From NCBI RefSeq assembly GCF_031755915.1, contig NC_083389.1, forward strand, positions 17,167,001 through 17,231,000: 64,000 bases of DNA, given 5' to 3'. This stretch comes from Ziziphus jujuba. Its lineage: Eukaryota > Streptophyta > Magnoliopsida > Rosales > Rhamnaceae. A program made the translations under genes and the position numbers. Positions 1-11,358 of the stretch are shown here, piece by piece. The stretch's first letter is position 1; each line of letters opens with the position of its first letter. The notes below the pieces were generated by a model that saw only the letters and a list, made by a program, of their open reading frames with translations, was not told where the DNA came from and searched no databases.

Positions 1-837
1 ATTAACATATTATTATAATTTAATTATGAATAAGTGAACATTAAATATTGTCACTTATTACTTAATATACATCTTGGGATACTTATTTGGTAATTGTAGT
101 AATATTCATTTTGAAATCCTAAATTCTGATTCAAAAACTACAAAAGGAAAACCAATTTCTAAAAAACCAATTTTCAAAAAACTGAATTTGGTTATAAGTT
201 TCCCAAAAAAAAATAAAAAAAATGACCCCTCCTCAAACAGGGTCTTAATAATTTTTGTTGGGAATTTTATTGAAAAAAAAATTGTTTGGAATTATGGAGA
301 GTGTTTTTTGTTAAAAATAAAAAAATTATCAATTAAAATTTCATAAAAATTCTTGAATTATTTTTTCTAATCCTAAAACGAATTAATTTTTTCAAAATTC
401 AGAAATTTGAGAAATACTCAAAATTCCTACTAAAATTTTGATAAAAAATTATTTTATGAAATTTCCTTTTTTTTACAAAAAAAAAGAAATAAATTCCAGT
501 AATTTGCATTGATATTTCTTTTTCAAATTGTGAAATTTTGTAAATTTCCACTATACATTTTAAATTGTTTAATAAATTTCCTAAAGTTAACATTGTTTTA
601 TTTATATAAGAAAAGTTAATATTGTATTTTTTTTAAGGAATATATATAATTCTCAAACAAAGTTAAACGAGTTGTATATAATTAATTTTATCAAATTTAT
701 TCCTTTAAAATGCATGATAAAACTAAAATTAACAAGAAAACAATAATTTAGATGATACAGGAATTGTTATGGTTTTGATGGTAGAGTGCAAAACATATTG
801 TTATATTCAACTAAGATGATATCAACTTTATAATTTG

Positions 838-884
<47 letters not shown>

Positions 885-1490
885 GATTAAGGTATGAGAA
901 TTTGAATTAGGATTATTAATTTCTTGAGAAAGTATTAACTTTTATCATTGAGTGTCTTGACAGGGTTATCTATTAATTAATAATATTGATTAATAAAATG
1001 AATATTATATATGTTAGCATGCAATATAATCATCTTAATAAAGAAATTAATAATCCATCTCATATTTTTTTTCATAATCTTGAATATATAATTACATGGA
1101 TACTTAATTAATAAAACTTATTCTGAAATTTGAATTGGAATTTTTTTTTTTTTTTTACTATTACTTCTTATGATTTATTCCAAATTTAGTTTAGATGCCA
1201 TACTTTCATCATTGTTTTGAAAGGGAGAAGATATCTTATGTCACATTTTTTTCCATATCTGTTGCTATATATATCCTATTAATGACACAATTTTACCTAA
1301 TTTAAAAAACTATTAAACTTATTTACTTGCTTATATAAATGGGACCCAAAAAAAAACGAAGTTTTAAATCCGTTTTGAAAACGAAGAAAATGGCAAGGTT
1401 GTAATTTTATCACAAATGGAAGGCTTTTCTCTTATTTCGATGGTAGTCATGAGCAACGGCATGGAACAGTGAGCACCGTCAAAAATCCAG
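1..1490. other. AT-rich intergenic DNA
   Basis: No coding region is supported here. Short frames such as the one at 74-346 are made of homopolymers and lysine/asparagine-rich low complexity. It contains a pure (TA)n tract at about 841-880 and long T runs near 1142-1156. The last 100 bases lead into the MIOX promoter. Confidence 0.8.
841..880. repeat. (TA)n microsatellite
   Basis: About 20 uninterrupted TA units are read directly. Similar tracts recur at 1691-1715, 2161-2188, 2553-2572, 4146-4171, 6115-6134, 22752-22780, 47882-47903, 50250-50273, 51029-51057 and 58607-58651. Confidence 0.95.
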
Positions 1491-1500
1491 CGTGTATCCC

Positions 1501-1508
1501 TTTATAAA
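1501..1508 (+). promoter_or_regulatory. TATA box of the MIOX copy
   Basis: TTTATAAAAT lies about 100 bases before the MIOX start codon at 1602, in a plausible place for a plant TATA box. The leader that follows is CT-rich, as in many plant 5' UTRs. Confidence 0.45.
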
Positions 1509-1601
1509 ATGGGGCCCTCAAGTTTGTTGTGTCCACCATTGCTCTTCCTCTCAACCTTTCCATTACACCCATAACCTCACAATCCATCTCTCTCTTCCAC
1601 C

Positions 1602-1688
1602 ATGACTATCATCGTTCCCGGTACTCTGCTCCATCTTCTCCATTCTCTTCTCATCCTCCTTATAATCATTCATATACATGTACGTTCC

Positions 1689-1721
<33 letters not shown>

Positions 1722-2155
1722 TGTTTTTATATCTTTAGCTAATTGTTGATGAATCGATATTCAGAGCCGGTTCTGACAGTGGAGAACAACAACCACAACA
1801 ATGTGGAAAGCAGAAACAGCCATGAGAGCGAGAAGGTTATGGAGCAAGGAGAAGAAAGACATGACCTCAAGCTGGACGGCGGTTTCATCGTCCCGGAAAG
1901 CAATGCCTTTGGCATTTCCTTCACGTTTCTATTTTTTTACACTAATCTCTGCTTGTTTCTTAATTTGTTCTGCATTGTATATATATATATATATTATATT
2001 TTCTGTATGCGTTAACTTCGTTTATATACATATACAGGGACTACGAGAACGAGGAAAAAGGAGAGAAAATCAGGCGTGCAGGACTTCTACCGGAAAAACC
2101 ACATCAACCAAACCTACGAATTTGTAAATCTCTTCTTCTCACTCACTTGCTTTGA

Positions 2156-2188
<33 letters not shown>

Positions 2189-2526
2189 TTTTGTTAGAGT
2201 GAATTTGCACAGCAATGCCTACTGTAATTTAAGCGTGGAGTGTATTATAGAAAAGTTATACATATAAATATATAAATATGAGAATCTATATGAGAGAGAT
2301 TTGAACACAGGCGAGGAAGAAGAAGGAAGAGTACGGAAAGCTTGAGAAGGCGGAGATGAGCATATGGGAATGTTGCGAGCTTCTGAACGAATACGTGTAC
2401 GAAAGCGACCCAGACCTGGATGAACCTCAGATCGAGCATCTCCTCCAGACGGCCGAGTCCATCCGGAGGGACTACCCCGATCAGGATTGGCTCCATCTCA
2501 CGGCTCTCATCCACGATAGCTTACCA

Positions 2527-2573
<47 letters not shown>

Positions 2574-3977
2574 TCACACATGTACATAAATTTATTTTGC
2601 ATGTAAACTAATTTCTGGTCTGAACCAAAAATTAATGATTATTCAATTTTTGGTCTTACGTCATCTCACACGTGCGGGGGCGTGCGTGTGTCTGTGTTTG
2701 CAGATCTAGAAAAAGTTATGCTGCACACAACCCAGCATTTGGTGAGGAGCCCCAGTGGCGTGTCGTAGGTAAGGACAAGGTCTCCTCTATCGTGGGCCCA
2801 GCTTCATGTTCTTAATACTTTAATCTTTGCGTGCATGCAGAGAATTAATTAATTAATTTTTTAAAAATTTTAATTTTAATGTTAATTCATGTTTCAGGTG
2901 GCACTTTTCCTCTGGGATGTGCTTTTGACACTGCCATTGTGCATCATCAAGTAAATAGATTCATTGTATAATTTATTTTTTTTCTAAAAACAAAAGTGAG
3001 TGAATTAGAAATTAGTTAAATGATTTTTGATTGCAGTATTTCAAGGAAAACCCAGATCACCATAACCCGGGTTTCAACACCAAGTTGGGGATCTACGCTG
3101 AGAACTGTGGACTTGATAACGTCACCATGTCTTGGGGCCACGACGAGTACATGTACACGGTATATGATTTTCGTAAGCTTTTTTATTTATATTATTATTT
3201 AAGCTTAAATTGATATTAATATGCAATTAATTGCAACTTTGACATGACATGCAGGTGGCAAAGGGTAATAACACCACTCTCCCACCCGCAGCTCTCTTCA
3301 TCATCCGCTTCCATTCCTTTTGCGGTGAGCATTGAATAATCATTCATCCGACGGTGAAGAACAGCTGATCAAGGCGTGTGTGATTGTGATGATGATGAAG
3401 TGTGTGTATATATCTATATATATATATGTATGGGTTTTGCTAATTGTTTGTTTATGCAATGCTTTTTGGTATTGTTGTGGACAGCTTTGCACCGAGCTGG
3501 AGCTTACACGTTCCTGATGAATGAAGATGACAAGGGAATGCTGAAGTGGCTCCACGTGTTCAAGTATATATATTATGTTATATAAATTTATATATACAAA
3601 TAGAATATATTAGTCTTTTTTTTTTCTTTTTTTTTCTTTTTTTTTTTTTTTGTGGAATATAGAAAACATTAGTTTTGGTTGAATAAAAATAAATACATTG
3701 TTGTTTTTCTTTTTGGTAATTATAAAAATAATGCTGGTGTGTTGCAGCAAGTACGACCTTTATAGTAAAAGCATGGTTAGGATCAACCATGAAGAAGTGA
3801 AGCCATACAATCTCTCCCTCATCGAAAAGGTGATATTAATCTGCATGCAGGGATTTATTAAAAATGTTAATTTTATTTACTTAATTAATTAACTAATATA
3901 TTTTTAATTTATTATTTAATTGATATTTATTTCATTTACAGTACTTTCCATCTGCCAAGCTTAAGCTTAAGTATTAA
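1602..3977 (+). pseudogene. MIOX: Myo-inositol oxygenase (MIOX), frame-broken copy
   Basis: MIOX is a di-iron enzyme that cleaves myo-inositol to glucuronate. Exons by homology: 1602-1620, 1765-1924, 2038-2123, 2311-2515, 2704-2768, 2898-2950, 3037-3159, 3255-3324, 3485-3563, 3748-3829, 3942-3977. Family blocks seen include LKLDGGF, MSIWECCELLNE, DPDLDEPQIEHLLQTAE, DWLHLTALIHD (iron ligands), GGTFPLGCAFD, SWGHDEYMY, LFIIRFHSF, LKWLHVFNKYDLYSKS and a short YFPSAKLKLKY end. Three lesions are visible: exon 3 has one base too many between DYENE and VQDFYRKNHINQT (A-rich run near 2053-2068); exon 5 has an extra AC (cacacaac, near 2723-2730) before the PAFGEEPQW block; and the exon 4 donor reads AT instead of GT at 2516-2517. 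The usual FRDY arginine is a threonine codon. Other junctions are canonical, so decay is recent. Assembly errors could explain one lesion but hardly all three. Confidence 0.85.
2526..2572. repeat. (CT)n-(TA)n compound microsatellite at the damaged MIOX donor
   Basis: A run of about 13 CT units passes directly into about 10 TA units. It starts ten bases after the mutated exon 4 donor of the MIOX copy, inside intron 4. Confidence 0.9.
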
Positions 3978-4924
3978 TTTGGTGAAATATTAAAGAAAAA
4001 TATAAATAAAATAAAAATTATCTGTTTAAATTTTTAAACTTAAATGATAATTTATTATGATATCAGAGTCAGAAATTTAAAAAATTTTTAGTTCAAAACT
4101 CAATAATTCTACTTTAGAAGTGTTAGAAAAGTTGTGCATATATAGTATATATATATATATATATATATATTGTGTAGTGTAGTTTGAAGCACAGTTTTAA
4201 GACATTTCCGAATAAGTGTGTGGCGGAGGCGCCTGTCTGGTGTATGTGTTTCTGCTGCTGTTAGTTTTTGTGTAATTTTGGAGCTTTTGAGTTTTGAGTG
4301 AAATAATAACAATGCTTTTATGCATGACTTTATGTAATATATCAACGTCCCAGTTAATCTGCATTTTTTCCAAACTAATTTATGAAAATGCTAAACAAGT
4401 TGTACTTAATTAAAGATGAAAATGTTCATCAGGATACAAATATCGCTAATATTTTTGTGGAATATTAATAATATATATTATATATACATATTCATATCAA
4501 ATATCAACCAGATGATTTAAGCATACAGATCTCTTTATTTTCACTTGATCACTTAAAAAACTTTGATTTGAAAAATACCTACATTAGTAGCTTAAGCAAG
4601 ATAAGACTGGTGACTAATATAAAAGGTTCCTAATTAATAGTAAAACCATTAAATCAAGTTGATGTGAGTCTTTAATTATACAAATATTAAATATATTAAT
4701 AAAAACGATATGACCTGTTTTTGTTTTAAAATTCAAAAATTGTTATTAAAACTCTTTACCATATTAATTGAATTAGTTTTTTTTTTTTCCTCAAATAATG
4801 TAAGACATCTATTGAATGTTAATTAATTATCATAAGAAAATCATAAATATAACAAATAAATTAAAATGCACAGAAAGCGACTAACAAAATAATTAATGGA
4901 GTTGATTGAATTTAGATAATAGTA
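3978..4924. other. AT-rich intergenic DNA and possible MIOX 3' region
   Basis: No gene is seen. A moderately GC-rich patch at 4170-4275 may belong to the 3' end of the MIOX transcription unit or to an old repeat. The rest is AT-rich and holds nothing I recognise. Confidence 0.6.
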
Positions 4925-5638
4925 CTATACAGTAGGGGTGGGCATGGATTGGGTTGGTTCAGTTTTGGACTGAAATATAATCCAATCCATACTTATTGAT
5001 TAATGGTTTGGTTTGAATTGGTTGATCGATTTGAAACTTACTAATTTATAAATATATAATACAAATAAAAAAATTTCTAAATATAAAATATAAATAATAA
5101 ATTATAATTATCTAAACATAAAATACAATAAGAATAATACAACATAATTTACAATGGAAAATAAAAAAAAAATGTAGCAAATGATACACATCATGCACTT
5201 ATCACGTAGCAAGCATTAATGTCATCATCTCACTCCTACAAAATCAAATTTAAATTATTAAAACAAATAATATAAAATAATACATTCATCAAAATTCATT
5301 CACTCAAAAATCGATTTGGGATTTGGAGATGTAAAAAATATATATATATTAAAAATTAATATATAAAAATGGAAAAAAAAGTTAAAAATTAATATATAAA
5401 AATGAAAAAAATATTAAAATTTATATATAAAAATGAAAAAAATAAAAAAAATATATACTTTTTTAATTATATAATATATTATTTGGATTGGATTGGATTT
5501 ATATTTCCAATCTATAAGCAATATTTTGAACCCAATCCAATTTAATTGATGTTAAAATCCAATCAAAACTATTAAAATTAGATTGGATTGGACGGATTAA
5601 ACGGGTTGGATTGGATTTTGTCCACCCTTACTATACAG
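4925..5638. mobile_element. hAT-type MITE with 8 bp target duplication
   Basis: The element body is 4933-5630 (698 bp). It starts TAGGGGTGGGCA and ends TGTCCACCCTTA, which are imperfect inverted terminal repeats. The 8 bp sequence CTATACAG lies on both sides (4925-4932 and 5631-5638). An 8 bp duplication and GGGTGGGC-type ends indicate the hAT superfamily. The inside has GGATTGGATTGG-type motifs near both ends, in opposite orientation, and an AT-rich core. It encodes nothing, so it is non-autonomous. The perfect target duplication shows a complete insertion. Confidence 0.88.
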
Positions 5639-6420
5639 GAATTCAAAGGATGAAATTTAAGGTATATATATATATATTTTTTTTTTCTCCGTCGACAATT
5701 GAGTCAACAATTACAGCTTTAAGCCAATACAAGGAATTATGCAGAAGAACTTTTTCTTTTTACTTTTTTGGTTAAGTTCATGTAGAACAACTTGTTTTGA
5801 TCATAAAGTGATAGTGAAAAATAAAGTAGTTAATGCATATACAGTGCTATGGTTGCTTACACAAAAATGAGACATAACAAAAATGAAATTAAAAATGCAA
5901 AAGAGAAGAAGATTTTATAACTTTAGCCTCCAAAAAAAAAAAAAAAGGTTAATATTGATAGTTTTTATCACAAGTATTGGCCAATAATATATGTTTTTTT
6001 AAAAATTACAAACCAGCAAATAATAAGTAATAAAAACATATTGTTCATGTGGAATAGCCTAATTGCAATATATATTACAGGTCATCCAAATGATAAAAAT
6101 ATATATTGCAAAAATATATATATATATATATATACAAATATTAATTGTTTATTGATTTTTTTATGATAAAGGATGTGATAATATATTTATTAGTTTGTAA
6201 TTAGTTTCAATTGTTTATTGAAAAATTTATTTATCTGTATTTAGTTTATATATTATTTTTTAATAATTAATATATTGATATATCATTTAATTAAAAAAAT
6301 TCTTTATGTAGCATTACTTTAATTTTGATAATGCATGTATACTTCTTTCATAAAATATATTATAATCAAATAGTATCAACATTCACTATAAATGCAAAAT
6401 TATTGGACAGAAGATGATTT
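5639..6420. other. AT-rich intergenic DNA
   Basis: Nothing gene-like is seen. It contains A and T homopolymers and a TA tract at 6115-6134. Confidence 0.75.
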
Positions 6421-6445
6421 GGGTGGACCAAGCTAAACATTGTGC

Positions 6446-6523
6446 GGCCCAATAAGCCCATTTAGTATTTCCATATAAAAAGTAAAAAAAAGAAAAAGAG
6501 TTTTTAATGGATTATTAGGGTTT
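6446..6523 (+). promoter_or_regulatory. Site II elements and telo-box upstream of the RRM gene
   Basis: GGCCCA (6446-6451) and AGCCCA (6455-6460) are minus-strand copies of the site II motif TGGGCY, bound by TCP factors. TTAGGGTTT (6515-6523) is a telo-box. This pairing is common in promoters of plant genes for translation, mitochondria and dividing cells. The motifs lie 80-160 bases before the start codon. The function is inferred from the motifs only. Confidence 0.55.
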
Positions 6524-6602
6524 TTGCTGGTCCCTAAACCCCCCCCCCCACAAAACCCAAAGAGAGAGAGCTAGTCCTTCGTTACCTTGCATCCATTACC
6601 AG

Positions 6603-8020
6603 ATGGCGTTCTTCTCGAGCTTTCGACGCGTTCTGGGCGGATCATCTTCTTCATCGCCGTTTCTTCAATCCCATCTGGCATCGATTCGTCACAGCTCAAC
6701 CCTCACATCCCCAAAACTGTTCATTAGCGGTATGTCTTCAACTTCTCCTCCATTGGGTTCCGCAAATCCATCAAATTTTTGTTTCATAAAATCAAAATTT
6801 TTTCGCAGAGCTGAAATGGATTGGTGTTTATGGTAATACTGACATTAATAGAAAAATATTTGTAATTAGAAATTAAATTTTTTGACTGGATGGTGGCGAA
6901 AACTTTTGGTTGCTGGGCTATTACGATTTGGGTACCATTCTTGTAACCTGGTCGTAAAATAGCTTCAAAAATACAAATAGAAATGATAATTAAGAAACTT
7001 TGGTCACTGTCCAGTTTATCTTCTGGTGATCTAGTAGGAGAATGCATCTATGGAGATATGCTGTTTGATGTATTGTTCGAACCTGTAGAGAAGGATACGC
7101 TTGCATTTGCAATTGTGAGATACTTACCATATATTTAGCACTATTGATTATACTGATGTAAAAGATGTATGACCGGTGTATTTTAGTTGGCTTTGTGATT
7201 AGTTTGAGATGACACTATAATAATAGATTATTATTAACTTGCCCCATTTGAGAAGAAACGGAAAAAAACATTAGCGAGCGGTGCAAAATTTCTTACACGG
7301 TGTTTGCCTGATATGTGAGTAAAATTGTGTTTGAAAATAAGAAGTATTTTGAATGGCAGGGTGCCTATTTATGGTGTTGAAAGAGAAAAAGTTATGGCCA
7401 TTCACCTTCACGCCATCATTTGAATCAGAATTTTGACAAAAGGTTTTTGCTTGCCCAAGAAACTAAAAGAAGTATGTAATGTGTAATAATATATTTAGTA
7501 AAATACAGCTTTTGCTTAGGTGATGAAGTTGCTTTCTACAACTGAAGATTTTAGCCACTAACTGTATAGCTAGTTTTATTAAATTTTTTGGTTTTAAAAG
7601 CTGAATGTTGTCCTCATGCAATGAACAGGTCTTTCAAGATTAACGACAGACGAAAAGCTCAGGGAGGCATTTTCTTCTTTTGGACAGATTGTTGATGGTT
7701 AAAAATTCTTTTAGCAACTGTATTCTCCCAAAATTCTTTCTTAGCCTGTTTTCATCTTGACTAACTGTTTGTAATCCTCTACAGCTAAAGTTATTGCTGA
7801 TAGGGTCTCTGGAAGATCAAAGGGGTTTGGTTTTGTTACATATACATCCATTGAAGAAGCTGAGAAGGCAAGAGAAGGAATGAACGCAAAATTCTTAGAT
7901 GGATGGGTTATTTTTGTTGATCCTGCCAAACCAAGAGAGCCCAGACCTCCTCCTCAACCTCAGTCTGCATCTTCTGAAACTGGTTTCACATCGAACAAGA
8001 CTATTGGATGGTGTGGATGA
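6603..8020 (+). CDS. Small organellar RRM RNA-binding protein
   Basis: Three exons, 6603-6729, 7629-7697 and 7785-8020, join with canonical GT/AG borders into a 143-residue protein. An N-terminal stretch rich in Ser, Arg and Phe with almost no acidic residues (residues 1-35) looks like a mitochondrial or plastid targeting peptide. A single RRM follows, with RNP2 KLFISGL at 38-44 and RNP1 KGFGFVTY at 78-85, then the block FLDGWVIFVDPAKPREPR and a short tail ending NKTIGWCG. Proteins of this class bind organellar transcripts, and relatives (the ORRM group) assist C-to-U RNA editing; an editing role for this one is inference. The nearest Arabidopsis match I recall is At2g37510. The start has an in-context ATG straight after the leader. 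The gene looks intact. A LINE lies about 340 bases beyond the stop. Confidence 0.9.
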
Positions 8021-8355
8021 TTTTGTAAGATGCTTCAGTTAATCTCATTTTGATGTAACCATAGACTTAAAGGCTATGTTATCCCTATTTATTAATTCAA
8101 ATATAGGTGTCACATTAATGTATTTGAAAGACTGAATATCAATTTGGAACAGAGGGAAAATCCAATGAATTTATTGTGTTGGAATATCACCGGACTGAAG
8201 AATCTGTTATTTATGTACTTGGTTTGATTTGACTTCTTTTGGACCATTGTTTCTTTTGTGCTTAACCTTTGTATTTCTTTTGTGCTTGACCTATATGTTG
8301 ACCAGGTAAACTCAATTATATTACCACCGAAAGAATTGCTGTTTACTGTTAGAGG
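8021..8355 (+). other. 3' UTR and flank of the RRM gene
   Basis: Contains the probable 3' UTR of the RRM gene and unique sequence up to the T run that marks the LINE tail. A short direct repeat, TTCTTTTGTGCTT-like, occurs at about 8251 and 8276. No other feature is seen. Confidence 0.6.
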
Positions 8356-8451
8356 TTTTTTTTTTTTTTTTTTTTGCTTACAAGGTGAGGTGTAAAACCC
8401 AAAAAACCCGATGACTAAGCCATCAAAGGATGATGGCACAAGGCCCATCTC

Positions 8452-10263
8452 CTAGGTTGCAAAATAACTAAAATTGCTGGGAAGAGAATTAACTGTCAAA
8501 AAACCAGTAACATCATTTCTAATACACCAGTTGCACACATAGTGAGCCAAAAAGTTTTGTTCCCTCGGGATCCAGTTAAAACACACCTTCTGGAAGCCTA
8601 TTTTCTTAGAACTGATCTCCTCCAAAATACCTTCTACTGCCCAGTGAGAATTGTGGGTGTCTTGACTGTTGAGAGCTGATACAATGTTTTTGGCGTCAGA
8701 ATCACACCATATTTTTTGCCAGCCTTCCTCTTGAGCTAAAATTAATCCTTGCAGGACTCCCACAGCTTCAGCTAGCTCAGGGATATCTGTCTGGGTGCGA
8801 ATAGACTTTATCTTTATAACTTTGCCCTCATAGTCCCTTGCCACCAGTCCAATGAAGCTAACTCCATTTTTAACAACTGCATCAGAATTAATTCTTATGC
8901 TCTGCGTATCCCACATTCTTGCTATCCTCCTGGGTTCTCTATAGAGTAGAACACCCTTCTCCTCCTTTAGCAAGATGGCTTTGGCCTCTCTAAACCTGAA
9001 ATTCAGCACATCCATGATACTATCGAGAGGGTTAGTTTTATTTTCAAAGATACGGGAGTTTCTTTCCTTCCATAGTTGGTCCATCACAAGGGCAGCAAAA
9101 AGAAAGAAGAAATCCCTGTCAGACAGGAGCACTGGAAGAGAACCAAGGGGGTTAGAGATCAGACAGAGTTTTTCTTTCACTGGATAATCTGTAAACGTCT
9201 CCCTTTTAATACACCACGGGAGGCCATACCACACGGCCCTTGCAACTTGGCAATGAAAAAAGATGTGGTTGTCCGATTTTAGCACACCACAGCCATGAAT
9301 GCATTCATTACTAGTGACATGTATATTTCTATGCATGAGGTTCTCTGCTGTTGGAAGTCCTCCATTGTAAAGCTTCCAAAGAAAGAACTTGAGTCTTTCA
9401 TGGATCTTGGAGGACCATAGATACTTCCACCATTGAGAGGCTAAGTGATTTCTCCAGAATTCCATCAAGAAAGCTGATTTAACCGTGAATTTCCCATTTG
9501 TGTTGCCGCACCAGATTAGTTTATCCTCTAGATGAGAATTTGAAGAAGGGATTTTACAAATATTCCTCACAGTGGCTGCATCAAAAAGATGGTCAAGTCT
9601 ATCTTTATTCCAGCTGCCATCCCTGTTCCTTAGAGAGTTTACCATACCAAATTCTTGGGATACAGCTTCTGAGATTGGAGTTGGTTTGAAATGAGGGTTA
9701 TTAGGAACCCATGAATCCTCCCATATACTGATTCTATCTCCTTTTCCTACCCTGTAACAGAGTCCTTTTAACAGAATATTCCTAGCCTGATAAATGCCGT
9801 TCCATGAAGAAGAGCAATTTTTCTTCTTCGAGCATTTCAGGAAGGAACAACCAGCAAAATATTTAGCTTTAATCGCCTGCACCCAAAATCTATCTTTCTC
9901 TGAGGCCAGCATCCAGGCTAGTTTACTGAGGAGTGCCAAATTCAAGTCTTGCGTTCTTCTAACACCTAGTCCTCCCGATTCTTTTGGTCTGCAGATTCTT
10001 GACCATAATATAGGAGTAAAACTTCCATCATTTACGCCTCTGCTCCAAATGAATTTTCTCGCAAGGGAGTCAATATCATAGCACCAATGAGTGGGAAACT
10101 TTTGAGCTGACATAGCATAAATATGAATGGAATTAATCACGGATTTAATTAGGGTGCATCTTCCTGCTTGGGAGAGTAACTTAGATTTCCACCCCTGAAG
10201 CTTGGCCTCAATTTTCTGTTTCAGCTCCTCATAGGCTTTATAATGATTACGCCCAGAAAACAA
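8452..10263 (-). pseudogene. LINE ORF2 C-terminal part: RT thumb, zf-RVT, RNase H
   Basis: An open frame of 603 codons on the minus strand. The first part carries the post-polymerase region of plant LINE reverse transcriptases (GRCTLIKSVINSI, RKFIWSRG, GGLGVRRTQDLNLALLSK). The middle is a zf-RVT domain (KLYNGGLPTAENL with a following Cys/His cluster). The last 140 residues form an RNase H domain with the acidic positions NSDA, ELAEA and CDSDA still present. The frame has no stops over 1.8 kb, so the insertion is fairly young. It cannot work alone because the endonuclease and polymerase active site are missing. The printed start is just the first Met after the MITE border and not a real initiation site. 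Confidence 0.88.
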
Positions 10264-10267
10264 AGGA

Positions 10268-10813
10268 TTGCCTAGTAGGGCTGGGCAAAACCCTACTCGG
10301 ACCGACCAACCCGTCCGAACCGAACTATTTGGGTCGGGTTGGGTTGGTTTTTAATTGTTAAGCGGGTCGGTTCGGTTACATATGGATTGAACCTGTGGTT
10401 TTCGGTTCGGGTTACGGGTGGGTAAAAAATTTACCCAACCCAAACCGAACCGACCCATATCTCAAAATAGTAAAAAAAAAAAAATTTGGGCCGAAATCCA
10501 TCATGAGATCCAAACTGGCCCAAACCAAAAATAAAAAAAATTGGGCTGAAAGTGAAGCTCATCATAAGGTCCAAACCGGCCTAAACTAAAAATAAAAAAA
10601 TTTGGACCGAAGCCCATCAGAAAGCCCAACCCGGCCCAACCCGTGAACCCAACCCAAACCGAAAAATATTCATTCGGTTCGGTTCGGTTTGGGTTGAATG
10701 TAACGGTCGGTTCGGTTCGGTTTTGTACCCAACCCAAACCGAATCGGTCGGTTCGGTTTAAAAAAGTTCACAAAACCGAACCGAACCGAACCGAGCCCAC
10801 CCCTATTGCCTAG
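10268..10813. mobile_element. hAT-type MITE nested in the LINE
   Basis: The body is 10276-10805 (530 bp), starting TAGGGCTGGGCA and ending GAGCCCACCCCTA. The 8 bp target duplication TTGCCTAG is at 10268-10275 and 10806-10813. The inside is packed with GGTTCGG/CCGAACC motifs in both orientations, so it can form a long fold-back. Taking out the body and one duplication rejoins the LINE frame exactly at YLGN/PLFSGR, which proves this insertion came after the LINE. It belongs to the same family type as the element at 4925-5638 but differs inside. Confidence 0.9.
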
Positions 10814-10862
10814 GTACTTTGCATCTTCCTTAAGTTCTGTCATGCCCAGGATTTCTGTCATG

Positions 10863-11080
10863 TTCCAAGATGTTTATGAAATGACATTTTGTATATTTAT
10901 ATGATCTAAAATATGTACAAGTTAACTTTTAAGTAAATTTAAAAAGTAAAAACAAATCAATAAAATATAATCACATTATTTGGAAAATCATTTGAAGTTG
11001 AGAGTTTTTTTTTTTTTTTTTTTTTTTTAATCTAATCCCTAACTTGATCAATAAAGTATGTAATAGTGTCCATATTCCAA
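10863..11080. other. AT-rich spacer upstream of ArgJ
   Basis: Holds a T run of about 22 bases at 11007-11028. No gene is seen. Confidence 0.6.
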
Positions 11081-11089
11081 AATGGAGGT

Positions 11090-11341
11090 TGGGCTGTAGC
11101 CTGACCCAAATAAATATGTTAAAAATTTTGGTAAATAATTAGCATGATTGCATTCTCATTAGCTTTACAAACATATTTACCGTATTTACCACAACATTCT
11201 TCATCTTCGTCAAAATTTTGGGCCGCACGTGGTTCTACAGTAAAGTCAGTCAAAAACTCAAAAGCCTTCTTCTTCCTTCTGGTCTCTCTCAGTGCCACTC
11301 ACCTCAGACAGCAATTCAACGTTACGACCACGAAACCCTAA
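11090..11341 (+). promoter_or_regulatory. Site II elements and telo-box upstream of ArgJ
   Basis: TGGGCT (11090-11095) and TGGGCC (11219-11224) are site II motifs. AAACCCTAA (11333-11341) is a telo-box 18 bases before the start codon, so it probably lies in the leader. The arrangement matches that in front of the neighbouring RRM gene. Confidence 0.55.
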
Positions 11342-11358
11342 AAACCAGCGGCAGAGAA

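Larger units (their letters stand above)
8356..10862 (-). mobile_element. 5'-truncated L1-type LINE split by a hAT MITE
   Basis: Read on the minus strand, the element runs from about 10862 to a poly(A) tail seen as a 20-base T run at 8356-8375. It begins with the LGMTELKEDAKYLGN block near the C-terminal side of reverse transcriptase and lacks everything upstream, including the catalytic part of the polymerase. This is the usual 5' truncation of a LINE copy. A hAT MITE at 10276-10805 interrupts it. I could not define a target site duplication for the LINE. It lies about 340 bases downstream of the RRM gene in the opposite orientation. Confidence 0.88.

Noticed and set aside
2356..2589. Plus-strand frame starting MSIWECCELLNE as a separate gene
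   Set aside because: It is MIOX exon 4 read past its lost donor into the CT/TA microsatellite.
8110..8448. 112-codon minus-strand frame beside the LINE
   Set aside because: It runs through the LINE 3' tail, its poly(A) and the RRM 3' flank; the lysine run is the poly(A) tail.
10276..10805. Plus- and minus-strand frames rich in Pro/Asn/Arg/Thr/Glu
   Set aside because: They are translations of the repeated GGTTCGG/CCGAACC motif inside the MITE.
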